NCBI GenBank assembly: GCA_964645715.1
Contig: CAZYAO010000004.1
Span: 62,001 to 126,000 of the forward strand
Direction: 5' to 3'
DNA: 64,000 nt
Source: JAUMBM01 sp964645715
Lineage (GTDB): Bacteria > Bacteroidota > Bacteroidia > Chitinophagales > Saprospiraceae
Below, one piece after another: positions 34,431 to 42,898 of the stretch (its first letter is position 1; each line of letters starts with the position of its first letter). The position numbers and the translations under genes were made by a program. Below the pieces are notes generated by a model, which was not told where the DNA came from, ran no database searches, and saw only the letters and a program-made list of their open reading frames with translations.

Positions 34431-35244
34431 TGCCCTGATGTTCTGCTCCGGCACATCCAGCCGGAGCTGCATTGAGCTGCCAGTTGTATGGCAAATAGCG
34501 AATGGTAGTCGATGCGGGTATGGGCTCCGGTAAGTAGTGGTTTACATAGGCTCGTACAGATCCGTGACTGCGCTCAAAATCTCCCGAAAACCATGAAAAA
34601 ATTGGCGACAGATAAGCAGCCGAAGCCGCAGGCCTGTTGCGCACTTCGTCGAGTAAAAAAGCCCGCATAGCAGCATCCAGTTGCGCTTCAAGCCGATCTG
34701 CAGTATAAGCCTCGGCACGCAACTTTGGACAGGAAACAGACGCACAATTGATGGCAGCGTGTATACGTGCATCCTCGAACAATGGCCTTAGTATATTGTG
34801 TTCAAGCTGGTTAAGGTCGTACTTTCGACCCGCAATGTCGATGAATGAGATGTCCCATACACTGTTAATAAATGGTAACCCACGCCGGATATCCTTGATA
34901 CTTTCTACCGGATAATGATCCATAATAAGTTTCACCGTAAAAGCATTGTAGGCATTTATCCAGTACGCCATTTGCTCAGACCTCGGCCATGTATCGGCCG
35001 ATGGATGGCTGCTCCCCAATAGCTGCAAATAGCGATTAAGGTGTTGGCTATCCTGCATAAACCCCGCGTAATCGACCATGCCATCGGGGCAGACGTGCTT
35101 CCGCAAAAGACTGTCCCACAAAACATGGCTGACAGCTGTGTCATCGGTATGCAGTGATATGGTGTTGCATTGTGGCGCAAGTACAACCATAGTAGCCAGC
35201 AGCAGCACGCACAGGGCGTATTTGGTATTGGTCAGTATCTTCAT
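34423..35244 (-). CDS. DUF547 domain protein, exported
   Basis: 273 residues with an N-terminal hydrophobic export signal (YALCVLLLATMVVLAPQC, possible lipobox). The DUF547 core is clear: WINAYNAFTVKLIMDHYPVESIKDI, GLPFINSVWDISFIDIAGRKYDLNQLEHNILRPLF and ARIHAAINCASVSCPKLRAEAY. The conserved Asn, Cys and His residues suggest an enzyme, but the activity is not established. It ends tail-to-tail with the aspartyl protease gene, sharing 8 nt. Confidence 0.9.
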   Translation of the reverse strand: MKILTNTKYALCVLLLATMVVLAPQCNTISLHTDDTAVSHVLWDSLLRKHVCPDGMVDYAGFMQDSQHLNRYLQLLGSSHPSADTWPRSEQMAYWINAYNAFTVKLIMDHYPVESIKDIRRGLPFINSVWDISFIDIAGRKYDLNQLEHNILRPLFEDARIHAAINCASVSCPKLRAEAYTADRLEAQLDAAMRAFLLDEVRNRPAASAAYLSPIFSWFSGDFERSHGSVRAYVNHYLPEPIPASTTIRYLPYNWQLNAAPAGCAGAEHQGIR

Positions 35245-35627
35245 TTTTTATTGTGTTTATGCAGGTAGATTCATTATTTTGAAAATCAAGCATGTAGCCT
35301 ATAAAAACAGCTATCGCGTCGTTTTCATCAGCATCTACTACATACAAATTTGCTGATTTTTTTTGGTCCGGTGCAGCATTTGAGCAACCTAGCCGCTTTA
35401 GTGTACAGGAGCCCTCTCCCAGCGCTTTGTGCAACTTCGGCCGCTCAACTGCCTTTCAGGCAGGCAGGCAGGCGTTGTGGTTTTTGTAAAAAAATCAACA
35501 ACAGGATAGCTGTCAAGTTGTTGCCGCTTTGGGCGGCAAAAAGCTGTATAAAAGTTGGCGCCCAAGGGTCGGATCCGCCTGTATTCCATCATCATTTGAT
35601 TAATTTGCAATCATTTAATTTTTCAGT
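35245..35627. other. Intergenic region with degraded palindromes
   Basis: About 380 bp between divergent genes. It contains a short GCAGGCAGG-type tract (35459-35473), a degraded B-type hairpin (35474-35502, GTTGTGG, T5, A-run, ATCAACAAC with mismatches) and a C-type hairpin (35521-35539, TTGCCGC/GCGGCAA). I see no ORF with coding character. TTAATTTG at 35599-35606 is near the -7 consensus for the lipoprotein gene at 35628. Confidence 0.5.
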
Positions 35628-37164
35628 ATGCAACTCAACCGAATCATCCTTTTTCTCCTGCTTGCACTTTCGCTGGCAAGCTGCCGAAAAGATACCGACG
35701 ACATAAGTTTGCGCGACATCACCTATCAGCCCCCCGTCGTACGGGTCAATGGCAAACTGACGGGGCAGGTCGTAGACGCGGAGGGCAATCCTGTGGCCAA
35801 TGCACAGGTGCGTGTCGGGCAGCAGACGGTACAGACCAATGAACTAGGGCTGTTTTTTTTCAGCGACATAGCCCTCAATGCCGCAGGTACCTTCATACAG
35901 GCGCAAGCTTCCGGTTACTTCCCAGGCTCCACCCGCTTTTTCCCCCGGCCCAATGCCAGCAACATCGTCCGCATAGGCCTCATACCACGCACCTACGCTG
36001 ACCAAATTTCGGCTACAAGCGGAGGCACTGTCAGCCTGAGCAATGGTGCTAAAGTAACGCTGCCAGCCAACGGTATCGTCGATGCGGCCGGCAACAACTA
36101 TAGCGGCAGCGTGCAGGTAGCTATGTTCTGGATTAATCCCGATGCAGACAACCTGCACGACCTCATGCCGGGCAACCTGCAGGGTGTTGACCGCAACAAC
36201 CGCGAGGTGTCCATGGCTACCTGGGGTATGATGGCCGTGGAGCTTTTTAGCCCTGACGGGCAAAAGCTGCAAATAAAGCCCGGGGAAAAGGCCGTTTTGA
36301 CCTTCCCCCTGCCGGCTGCCTACCGCGCCCAGGCGCCGGGCAGCATTCCGCTCTGGTATTTTGACGAAACCCTGGGCTTGTGGATAGAAGAGGGGCAGGC
36401 CAGGCTGCAGGGCAACGCCTATGTGGGCGAAGTGGGGCATTTTTCTTTCTGGAATTGCGATGCCCCCTTCCCGCTGATAGACATTACAGGTGTAATCAAC
36501 ATCAACGGGCAGCCAGCGGGCAGCACCCTGGTGGTTATCCGGGTTGACGGTCTCAACTCCGTAGGAAGCGGCTTTACCAATACCGAGGGCGTTTTTGCCG
36601 GCAAGGTGCCCAAAAATCAGGTGCTGACTGTTCAGGTAATGAGTGCCTGCAACAATGTAGTAGCCTCCATCAATATAGGGCCTTTTGCCAACAATACAGA
36701 TGTAGGTACGCTGAACTTCAGCCTTACCGGCCCCACCAACTCAGTTGTCAGCGGCCAATTGCTCAACTGCGACGGTGAGCCCGTGACTGATGGAGCTGTC
36801 TATATTAGTTGGTCCGGTAATCAGCAATTTATCGCTGTCGGCGATGACGGGCAGTTTTCTGTTACNNNNNNNNNNNNNNNNNNNNNNNNNNNNNNNNNNN
36901 NNNNNNNNNNNNNNNNNNNNNNNNNNNNNNNNNNNNNNNNNNNNNNNNNNNNNNNNNNNNNNNNNCAACCTCATCAACACCCAGGGCCCCCTCAGTGTCA
37001 GTTGCGCGTATCCGTGTCAGGATATTACCGTAACCATCACGGAGGCTGGCCCCAACAGTGGTGATGTTATTTCGGGTACATTTTCTGGTGTGGTCACCGG
37101 CTTTGGCAGCGGGGCGGTGTTTGAGTTTCCTGTTTCGGGAAGTTTTTCGGTCCTTAGACCGTAG
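35628..37164 (+). CDS. Lipoprotein with carboxypeptidase-regulatory-like domains (interrupted by assembly gap)
   Basis: It starts MQLNRIILFLLLALSLASC (lipobox LASC). A regulatory-like beta domain (GKLTGQVVDAEGNPVANAQVRV) is followed by beta-rich regions (GGTVSLSNGAKVTLPANGIV, GEKAVLTFPLPAAYRAQ, LWYFDETLGLWIEEGQARL) and further sandwich repeats. A 100-N gap at 36866-36965 changes the apparent frame. Read directly, the 3' part is nonsense in the upstream frame, but a second frame gives NLINTQGPLSVSCAYPC to FPVSGSFSVLRP with a stop at 37162-37164, in the style of the rest. The true gene therefore ends at 37164, and the true gap length is not 100 modulo 3. Probable surface or periplasmic lipoprotein of unknown role. 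Confidence 0.85.
36866..36965. other. Assembly gap (100 N) inside the lipoprotein gene
   Basis: Exactly 100 N. Coding potential switches frame across it, showing the placeholder length is wrong. Confidence 0.98.
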
Positions 37165-37390
37165 TATTTTATGGCGGCTGACGCCGCCATAAAATATTTT
37201 TCACAACGCGTATTTTGATTTTTGGGAAAAATCAAAATACGCGTCATGCAGCGGCTTATTTTGTCGCCCAGGGCGACAAAATTTGCTGACGCCGCCCAAA
37301 GGTATTTTTCACAGTGCGTATTTTTGATTTTTCTAAAAAAATCAAAAATACGCACTGTGAAAATTTGTTTTGCCGCATTTAGTGGCAAAA
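37165..37390. repeat. Tandem A-B-C palindrome array
   Basis: Unit 1: A (37165-37196, core GGCGGCTGACGCCGCC), B (37206-37244, perfect 18-bp stem, loop GGG), C (37258-37282, ATTTTGTCGC/GCGACAAAAT). Unit 2: the right half of A (37285-37296), B (37306-37363, perfect 27-bp stem, loop CTAA), C (37368-37390, TTTTGCCGC/GTGGCAAAA). The B elements of the two units are paralogous (TTTTTCACA..GCGTATTTT) and differ by paired changes that preserve the stem. The first hairpin abuts the lipoprotein stop codon; the last ends 46 bp before the sigma gene. Confidence 0.85.
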
Positions 37391-37435
37391 ATTCATTCAT
37401 TTTCAACCATTTACTACCGCCCACAAATTACCTTG

Positions 37436-37987
37436 ATGACGGAAGCAGCTATCATTCTGGGGTGTCAGCAGGAGCGGCCTGCCTGCCAGCGGGAGTTGGT
37501 GGTCAGGTTTTCGCCTATGCTCATGACCGTTGCGCGCCGTTATGCGGCCGACGATCATGCAGCTCGCGATATCTTACAGGACGCTTTCATAGCCGTCTTA
37601 CAAAACATACGGTACTACCAGCCAACAGGTTCGTTTGAGGCCTGGCTTCGCCGCATTGTCGTGACAACAGCCCTCAAGCGCATGGACAAGGCTGCCTTCA
37701 AGCGCGAGCAGAACGGGCTGCTCCAACTGCCCGATACGCTGGTTGAACCAGCAGTATACAGCCAGCTGGGCGCAGAGCAGCTGATGGCGCTCATTCAGCG
37801 ACTACCCGACGGCTACCGCCAGATTTTCAACCTGTCGGTGATTGAGGGTTATTGTCACGAAGAAATTGCTGAGTTGCTGGGCATAAGTCCCGCCAGCTCG
37901 CGCTCCCAGCTAAGCCGCGCCAGAAGGCGGCTGCAGGAAATGATTTTACAACAAGAAAAAACCAGCTATGTCACAGGACCAGTTTGA
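37436..37987 (+). CDS. ECF-type RNA polymerase sigma factor
   Basis: 183 residues from ATG 37436. Region 2: LVVRFSPMLMTVARRYAADDHAARDILQDAFIAVLQNI and FEAWLRRIVVTTALKRM. Region 4: LMALIQRLPDGYRQIFNLSVIEGYCHEEIAELLGISPASSRSQLSRARRRL. The DILQDAF and GYCHEEIAELLGIS motifs are textbook ECF. Its 3' end overlaps the next gene by 20 nt, so the two are translationally coupled. Regulatory signal unknown. Confidence 0.94.
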   Translation: MTEAAIILGCQQERPACQRELVVRFSPMLMTVARRYAADDHAARDILQDAFIAVLQNIRYYQPTGSFEAWLRRIVVTTALKRMDKAAFKREQNGLLQLPDTLVEPAVYSQLGAEQLMALIQRLPDGYRQIFNLSVIEGYCHEEIAELLGISPASSRSQLSRARRRLQEMILQQEKTSYVTGPV

Positions 37988-39392
37988 TGACTACATACGC
38001 CGACAATTTGCTGATCACAGCACAGCCCTCGATGCCGAACACTTATGGCAGTCGATACAGGCACGTCAGCAGCCCCGGCGAAGGATTATTGGCTGGGTGG
38101 CTGGCTGTATGCTGCTAGGATTGGGGCTGGCTACCTATGTCCTCACCACAGGAACAGGTCAAAAAAACAAAGTACAGCCCGAAAAGGTGGACAAACAAGC
38201 GGTTGCTGCAGCGCACACAGCGGTCGTCGCGCCCCGACTGCCCGGTACTGCTTCAGCTCCAGCGACCGACGCTACGGCTGCCCGACTGGCTACCGCCAGC
38301 CGGCCCTCGCTGGTTGGACTGGCTGCCAGCAGCCTGCCGACTTCGCCCACGGGGATGTCGGTGACTGATTATCCTGCAAATCCGTTTTCGGTACAGCCGA
38401 CTACTGCCACAGCCTCCTCCCAAACTAGTCTTTATCGTTCAGAAGAATCATTATCGGCAATGGTTGCTGCAACTGCTGCGTCACCGCATGCCGTGGCACA
38501 TCCATCCGATGAGCCATCGGCATTCCTGGCTGCTCCGGTATTGCTACATGTCGAGAAAGGTCCGTCCGACGAATCATCATCCGAATCCATATCTCTGGCG
38601 GCAGCGTCACTGCCCAGCCCACTTCAGGCAGCCGACAGCGAGCTACCGGCTGCCGCGGAAGAACCATTTTATCGCAAGCGGCTCTCCGGCTGGTTTATCG
38701 GAATAGGCGGCAGCACCTATAATCCCCTGAGAAGCCTGAGCAGCAGCGATCCGGAGAGCGAATTGCTGGCCGAGGCTATCCGCCACACAGAAAAACCGCT
38801 GGAAGTCGTGGGTGCCGAGTTGCAGTTGGGTCGCTACCTTCGGCCCGGCTGGAGCGTACAGACAGGCATAGCTGCTCAGCAGCAGACGGAGCGCTTTGAG
38901 TGGACCTTTGAACAGTTGGTTGTTGATACCATCATTGGTGTACAATCCATCATCATCGATGCCAACGGCGATTCTACCATCATCACAGGTCCGATTGCCC
39001 GCTACCAGCAACTTTCGCGCTTCAAGCGCACTTTCAACCGCTACACATTTATTGATATCCCCTTGCTGAGCAGCTACGAATTTGGGGAAGGAGCGCTCAA
39101 ATTCAGTGTGAGCGGCGGGGCAATCATCAATTTGGTGATGCAGGCATCGGGCGACAGGCTGTCAGCGCAGGCACAACCTGTGGCCCTGGAAGAAGCTACC
39201 GCCTTTCGCATGCACGCAGGCCTATCCTTCCAGGCAGGTATGGGTGCCAGCTGGGAGCTGCATCCTCGCTGGCGCATCAACGGACAGCTAGCCATGCGGT
39301 ATTTCCCCTGGACGATAACCGAAACAGACAGTCAGCTCAGGCAGCAGTATCAGTGGCTTGGGGCGCAGTTGGGGTTGCGCTACCTCCTGTAA
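37968..39392 (+). CDS. Sigma-coupled protein: inner-membrane helix plus outer-membrane beta-barrel domain
   Basis: 474 residues. Residues 1-39 are polar and predicted cytosolic (DQFDDYIRRQFADHSTALDA); 40-61 is a membrane helix (IIGWVAGCMLLGLGLATYVL). About 62-235 is a low-complexity Ala/Ser/Thr/Pro-rich linker. From about 236 the sequence alternates like an outer-membrane barrel (WFIGIGGSTYNPL, LGRYLRPGWSVQTGIAAQQ, YTFIDIPLLSSYEF, FSVSGGAIINLVM, WRINGQLAMRYFPW, LGAQLGLRYLL). It overlaps the ECF gene by 20 nt. The N-terminus is in the right place to bind sigma, and the linker is long enough to cross the periplasm. The anti-sigma role is inference; the family is seen in Bacteroidota beside sigma genes. 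Confidence 0.82.
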   Translation: MSQDQFDDYIRRQFADHSTALDAEHLWQSIQARQQPRRRIIGWVAGCMLLGLGLATYVLTTGTGQKNKVQPEKVDKQAVAAAHTAVVAPRLPGTASAPATDATAARLATASRPSLVGLAASSLPTSPTGMSVTDYPANPFSVQPTTATASSQTSLYRSEESLSAMVAATAASPHAVAHPSDEPSAFLAAPVLLHVEKGPSDESSSESISLAAASLPSPLQAADSELPAAAEEPFYRKRLSGWFIGIGGSTYNPLRSLSSSDPESELLAEAIRHTEKPLEVVGAELQLGRYLRPGWSVQTGIAAQQQTERFEWTFEQLVVDTIIGVQSIIIDANGDSTIITGPIARYQQLSRFKRTFNRYTFIDIPLLSSYEFGEGALKFSVSGGAIINLVMQASGDRLSAQAQPVALEEATAFRMHAGLSFQAGMGASWELHPRWRINGQLAMRYFPWTITETDSQLRQQYQWLGAQLGLRYLL

Positions 39393-39404
39393 GCCAATGC
39401 CGGT

Positions 39405-39436
39405 TTTTATGGGGTGGCTGAGGCCGCCCCATAAAA
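39405..39436. terminator. Type A palindrome between convergent genes
   Basis: Stem TTTTATGGGGTGGC/GCCGCCCCATAAAA (one wobble), loop TGAG, core GGTGGCTGAGGCCGCC. The TTTTATGG arm matches the first hairpin at 37165. It probably ends transcription from both sides. Confidence 0.8.
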
Positions 39437-39449
39437 TCATACTATCGGT

Positions 39450-40037
39450 TCAGGCTTCCATTTCAGCCATCACCCAGTAGGCGTCCAGCATGAAGCCTAT
39501 GGCCAGTAGCGCCAGCCCGGTGCCGAAGGTAGCGGCCACTGCCCAATCGATCCATTGCCAGCCGGTAAGATGCGCCAAGAGGAGAAATAAGGCGGTGGTC
39601 ACAGAGCAAATAACCAGTATCAGCAACGATTTGCCATGCCAAGGGCTTTGCCACAAGGAGCGAAGCCCCTGCCAGCCAATCAGCCAAAGCAAACTATGGC
39701 CGCCAACACTCAGCCATATCACCGGCAGAGCATCTGCTGAGGCGAGGTAGTGACCCTGTTCATACCAGCGCACATAACATTCATTAATCAGATACCCGGA
39801 GGCCAGAAGCACCAGTAAACCCAGCAGCAGTTGGCCAGCTGGCCGGAGAGACTCCAGCCGATGGCGGAAAGAGAGCGCAACGCCCAGTTCGTCTGCCATC
39901 AGACGACTCAGGACGATGGTTAGTACCAGCTGAAGCAAGGCGTGGTAGCCAAGCAGAAGACTTCCTGTGAGCTGACTAAAGCGCCACTGGATAAGCGCAA
40001 TCAGCAGCGCAGGGATGATACTGAAGGGTAAGAGCAT
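39450..40037 (-). CDS. Polytopic membrane protein of unknown function
   Basis: 195 residues with five or six hydrophobic segments (MLLPFSIIPALLIALI, ALLQLVLTIVLSRLM, LLLGLLVLLASGYLI, VIWLSVGGHSLLWLIG, LLILVICSVTTALFLLLAHL, GTGLALLAIGFMLDAYWVM). I recognise no family motif. It stands alone between two palindrome clusters, with a 270-bp upstream region. The arrangement of helices recalls small transporters, but I cannot assign it. Confidence 0.75.
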   Translation of the reverse strand: MLLPFSIIPALLIALIQWRFSQLTGSLLLGYHALLQLVLTIVLSRLMADELGVALSFRHRLESLRPAGQLLLGLLVLLASGYLINECYVRWYEQGHYLASADALPVIWLSVGGHSLLWLIGWQGLRSLWQSPWHGKSLLILVICSVTTALFLLLAHLTGWQWIDWAVAATFGTGLALLAIGFMLDAYWVMAEMEA

Positions 40038-40199
40038 AGCAGAATACTGAACATATTACGGAATGGGGTCTGCCGTGTTGTTATGTCAGGTAAAGGTCAT
40101 AATGAAATGCGAATTCTCTGTTAAATCTGTGCTAAATAATTGTCATTTACATAACTGAACCTCCTTTCGGCAGGGTTGTGGGCTGGTGACAATTGTCGT

Positions 40200-40277
40200 G
40201 AGACACTCTTTGGCGGCTGTCGCCGCCAAAGAGTGTCTCGCGGAGGGGTTTTATTTTGCCGCAAAAGGCGGCAAAAT
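40200..40277. repeat. Palindromes A and C downstream of ruvB
   Basis: A: 40200-40239, a perfect 18-bp stem GAGACACTCTTTGGCGGC with loop TGTC. C: 40253-40277, ATTTTGCCGC/GCGGCAAAAT with loop AAAAG. They lie between two minus-strand genes, where they can terminate ruvB. The A loop still reads TGnn on the plus strand, opposite to the direction of transcription. Confidence 0.85.
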
Positions 40278-40307
40278 TTTTATGAGACAAGCTCCGGAGC
40301 GCCTGCA

Positions 40308-41342
40308 TCACTCAAACTCAAACAAAGTACCAGCGCGACCCGGCATAACCAACCCCAGGTGCCGCCAGGTTTTTTCGGTCGCTTCGCGACCGCGAGCAGT
40401 ACGTTGCAGGTAGCCCTCCATGATGAGGAAAGGTTCGTGTACTTCTTCTATCGTTCCGGCCTCCTCACCAACGGCGGTGGCGATGGTTGTAAGCCCCACA
40501 GGCCCCCCTTTAAATTTGTGGACAATTGTACTAAGAATTTTGTTGTCCATCTCATCGAGCCCTCCTTCATCTACATTGAGCGCATTGAGCCCAAACTTAG
40601 CGATCTCGAGATCGATGCTGCCGTTGCCTTTGACCTGTGCGAAGTCGCGCACACGCCGCAACAGTGCATTGGCAATGCGCGGCGTACCCCGGCTGCGACG
40701 GGCTATTTCATAGGCTCCCTCCTCATTGATAGCCACCTGCAGGATACCTGCCGATCGCTGGATGATGCGCATCAGCGTAGGCACATCATAGTAATCGAGG
40801 TGGCAGCTGATACCAAATCGCTCCCGCATGGGCGCCGTCAGCAGTCCTTGCCGCGTAGTAGCCCCGACCAGCGTAAAAGGATTCAAAGATATCTGAATGC
40901 TGCGGGCATTAGGACCACTGTCAATCATAATATCGATGCGATAATCCTCCATGGCGGAATACAGATACTCCTCCACGACTGTATTGAGCCGGTGGATTTC
41001 GTCAATAAAAAGCACATCCCCGGTATCGAGTTTGGTGAGCAAGCCCGCCAGGTCGCCGGGTTTCTCGAGTACTGGTCCGGACGTCATTTTGAGGTCTGCC
41101 CCCATCTCGCGAGCCACGATATGGGAGAGCGTAGTCTTTCCCAGCCCCGGAGGACCATGCAGCAGAACATGATCGAGCGGCTCTCCCCGCTGCCGGGCCG
41201 CCTGGATGAAGACGGTCAGATTTTCCACAATACGAGGCTGGCCCGAAAATTCTTCGAGACCTTTGGGGCGTAGAGCGCGTTCGACCTGTTGGTCTTCGCG
41301 CGGCATTTCGTCCTTATCTGCCGACAAATTTGGATTGCGCAT
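40308..41342 (-). CDS. ruvB: RuvB, Holliday-junction branch-migration ATPase
   Basis: 344 residues from ATG 41342 (MRNPNLSADKDEM). AAA+ domain with Walker A GPPGLGKTT and Walker B LFIDEIHRL, sensor GATTRQGLLTAPMRERFG, arginine-finger region RSRGTPRIANALLRRVRDFA, and a winged-helix C-terminus GGPVGLTTIATAVGEEAGTIEEVHEPFLIMEGYLQRTARGR. The hexameric motor drives Holliday-junction migration with RuvA and RuvC, which are not in this window. Longer starts upstream are not supported. Confidence 0.97.
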   Translation of the reverse strand: MRNPNLSADKDEMPREDQQVERALRPKGLEEFSGQPRIVENLTVFIQAARQRGEPLDHVLLHGPPGLGKTTLSHIVAREMGADLKMTSGPVLEKPGDLAGLLTKLDTGDVLFIDEIHRLNTVVEEYLYSAMEDYRIDIMIDSGPNARSIQISLNPFTLVGATTRQGLLTAPMRERFGISCHLDYYDVPTLMRIIQRSAGILQVAINEEGAYEIARRSRGTPRIANALLRRVRDFAQVKGNGSIDLEIAKFGLNALNVDEGGLDEMDNKILSTIVHKFKGGPVGLTTIATAVGEEAGTIEEVHEPFLIMEGYLQRTARGREATEKTWRHLGLVMPGRAGTLFEFE

Positions 41343-41453
41343 GATCTTGAACCAGTGAGGGGCTGCGTTTGTCAACCCTTGATTTTTACCACTTTTACGA
41401 AGTTAACAAGCTGACAACTGAGCGGTTTACCGACTACAATCGGGAGAAATGAT

Positions 41454-41461
41454 TACCTTTG
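41454..41461 (+). promoter_or_regulatory. -7 box upstream of icd
   Basis: TACCTTTG followed by C, 120 nt before the icd start. A TTTA at 41426 is too far upstream for a clean -33 element. A long leader is implied. Confidence 0.5.
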
Positions 41462-41580
41462 CGCTGCTTCGCGAGCCGCTCAGCTGTCATTCATTTTTTA
41501 GGGCAGTTGACCGAAGGTAGCGCTGTTGTGTACGAGCTTGCGCAGTAAAGTTAATATTATTCATCAAAATTTTCCTAACC

Positions 41581-42810
41581 ATGAGTGGAACGAAAATAAC
41601 CATCCAGGACGGTAGCCTGTTGGTGCCGGACAATCCTATTATCCCTTTTATTGAAGGAGACGGCACCGGACCGGATATTTGGGCTGCTTCTGTGCGTGTA
41701 CTTGATGCGGCTGTTGAAAAGGCTTATGGCGGCAGTCGCAAGATTGAATGGGTGGAAGTACTGGCGGGTGAAAAAGCTTTCAACCAGACAGGTGAGTGGT
41801 TGCCACAACGGACACTAGATCTGATAGAATCTCACCTCGTTGCCATCAAAGGCCCTCTCACCACGCCTGTCGGCGGTGGTATTCGTTCGCTCAATGTGGC
41901 GCTGCGCCAGCAGCTTGACCTGTACGCCTGCGTACGTCCTGTGCAGTATTTTGCCGGTGTTCCCAGCCCTGTAAAGCAGCCCGAACAAGTAGACATGATT
42001 ATTTTCCGGGAGAATACGGAAGATATTTATGCGGGTATCGAATTCAAGTCCGGTACCGATGACGTCGCCAGCCTGCTGCAGCTGCTCAAGGATCACTTCC
42101 CGGACCGCTACAAGAAAATTCGCTTCCCGGAGACCACCGGACTTGGCATCAAGCCTGTTTCTCAGGAAGGTACTGCCCGGCTCGTACGCGCAGCCATCCA
42201 GTACGCCATCGAGAATAACCGCAGCAGCGTTACGCTCGTTCACAAGGGCAATATCATGAAATTTACGGAAGGATCTTTCATGGACTGGGGTTACCAGGTA
42301 GCAGCGCAAGAATTTGGTGCGCAGCCACTCGATGGTGGTCCTTGGCATGTCATTACAACGGCTGCCGGCAAAGAGATTGTTGTAAAAGATGTCATCGCTG
42401 ATGCCTTCTTGCAACAAATCCTCACCCGCCCCGCTGAGTACGATGTAATTGCTACCCTCAACCTCAATGGCGACTACATCAGCGACGCGCTGGCAGCGCA
42501 GGTAGGCGGCATCGGTATTGCTCCGGGAGCCAATATCAACTACGTCAATGGCTGCGCCATTTTCGAAGCTACACACGGCACGGCACCCAAGTATGCCGGC
42601 CTGGACAAGGTCAATCCCAGCTCGGTCATCCTGTCCGGCGAGATGATGTTCCGCTACATGGGCTGGAAGGAAGCGGCCGACCTCATCCTCAAATCAGTCA
42701 ATGGCGCCATCGGAAAGAAGCGTGTTACGTATGACTTCCACCGCCTGATGGAAGGTGCCACTTTGCTGAAGTGCTCTGAGTTTGGCGATGAGCTCATTGC
42801 CAACATGTAA
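41581..42810 (+). CDS. icd: NADP-dependent isocitrate dehydrogenase
   Basis: 409 residues. IPFIEGDGTGPDIW is the N-terminal signature. GGGIRSLNVALRQ contains the substrate-binding serine (the phosphorylated Ser113 in E. coli). FRENTEDIYAGIEF, VHKGNIMKFTEG and FEATHGTAPKYAGLDKVNPSSVILSGEMMFRYMGW follow; the HGTAPKYAG region is typical of the NADP-linked bacterial enzyme. It converts isocitrate to 2-oxoglutarate in the TCA cycle in the cytosol. It is monocistronic and closed by two hairpins. Confidence 0.97.
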   Translation: MSGTKITIQDGSLLVPDNPIIPFIEGDGTGPDIWAASVRVLDAAVEKAYGGSRKIEWVEVLAGEKAFNQTGEWLPQRTLDLIESHLVAIKGPLTTPVGGGIRSLNVALRQQLDLYACVRPVQYFAGVPSPVKQPEQVDMIIFRENTEDIYAGIEFKSGTDDVASLLQLLKDHFPDRYKKIRFPETTGLGIKPVSQEGTARLVRAAIQYAIENNRSSVTLVHKGNIMKFTEGSFMDWGYQVAAQEFGAQPLDGGPWHVITTAAGKEIVVKDVIADAFLQQILTRPAEYDVIATLNLNGDYISDALAAQVGGIGIAPGANINYVNGCAIFEATHGTAPKYAGLDKVNPSSVILSGEMMFRYMGWKEAADLILKSVNGAIGKKRVTYDFHRLMEGATLLKCSEFGDELIANM

Positions 42811-42814
42811 TAAT

Positions 42815-42887
42815 TTTTTTGGCGGCTATGGCCGCCTAAAAATACAAAAAGCTCTTTGGGGCCTCGGCCGCCAAAGAGCTTTTTTTC
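42815..42887. terminator. Two type A palindromes between icd and a convergent gene
   Basis: The first (core 42821-42836, GGCGGCTATGGCCGCC) is flanked by a T-run and TAAAAA. The second (42850-42880, arm AGCTCTTTGG, degenerate core GGGGCCTCGGCCGCC) is flanked by A5 and T7 and is a bidirectional intrinsic terminator. Confidence 0.85.
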
Positions 42888-42898
42888 AGCTCCCGCAC

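Noticed and set aside
35628..37064. Lipoprotein gene ending at 37064
   Set aside because: The tail after the 100-N gap is out of frame; the coherent beta-domain frame ends at 37164.
40176..41273. A 365-codon plus-strand open frame opposite ruvB
   Set aside because: It is the antisense shadow of a highly conserved gene, and its start lies in a palindrome.
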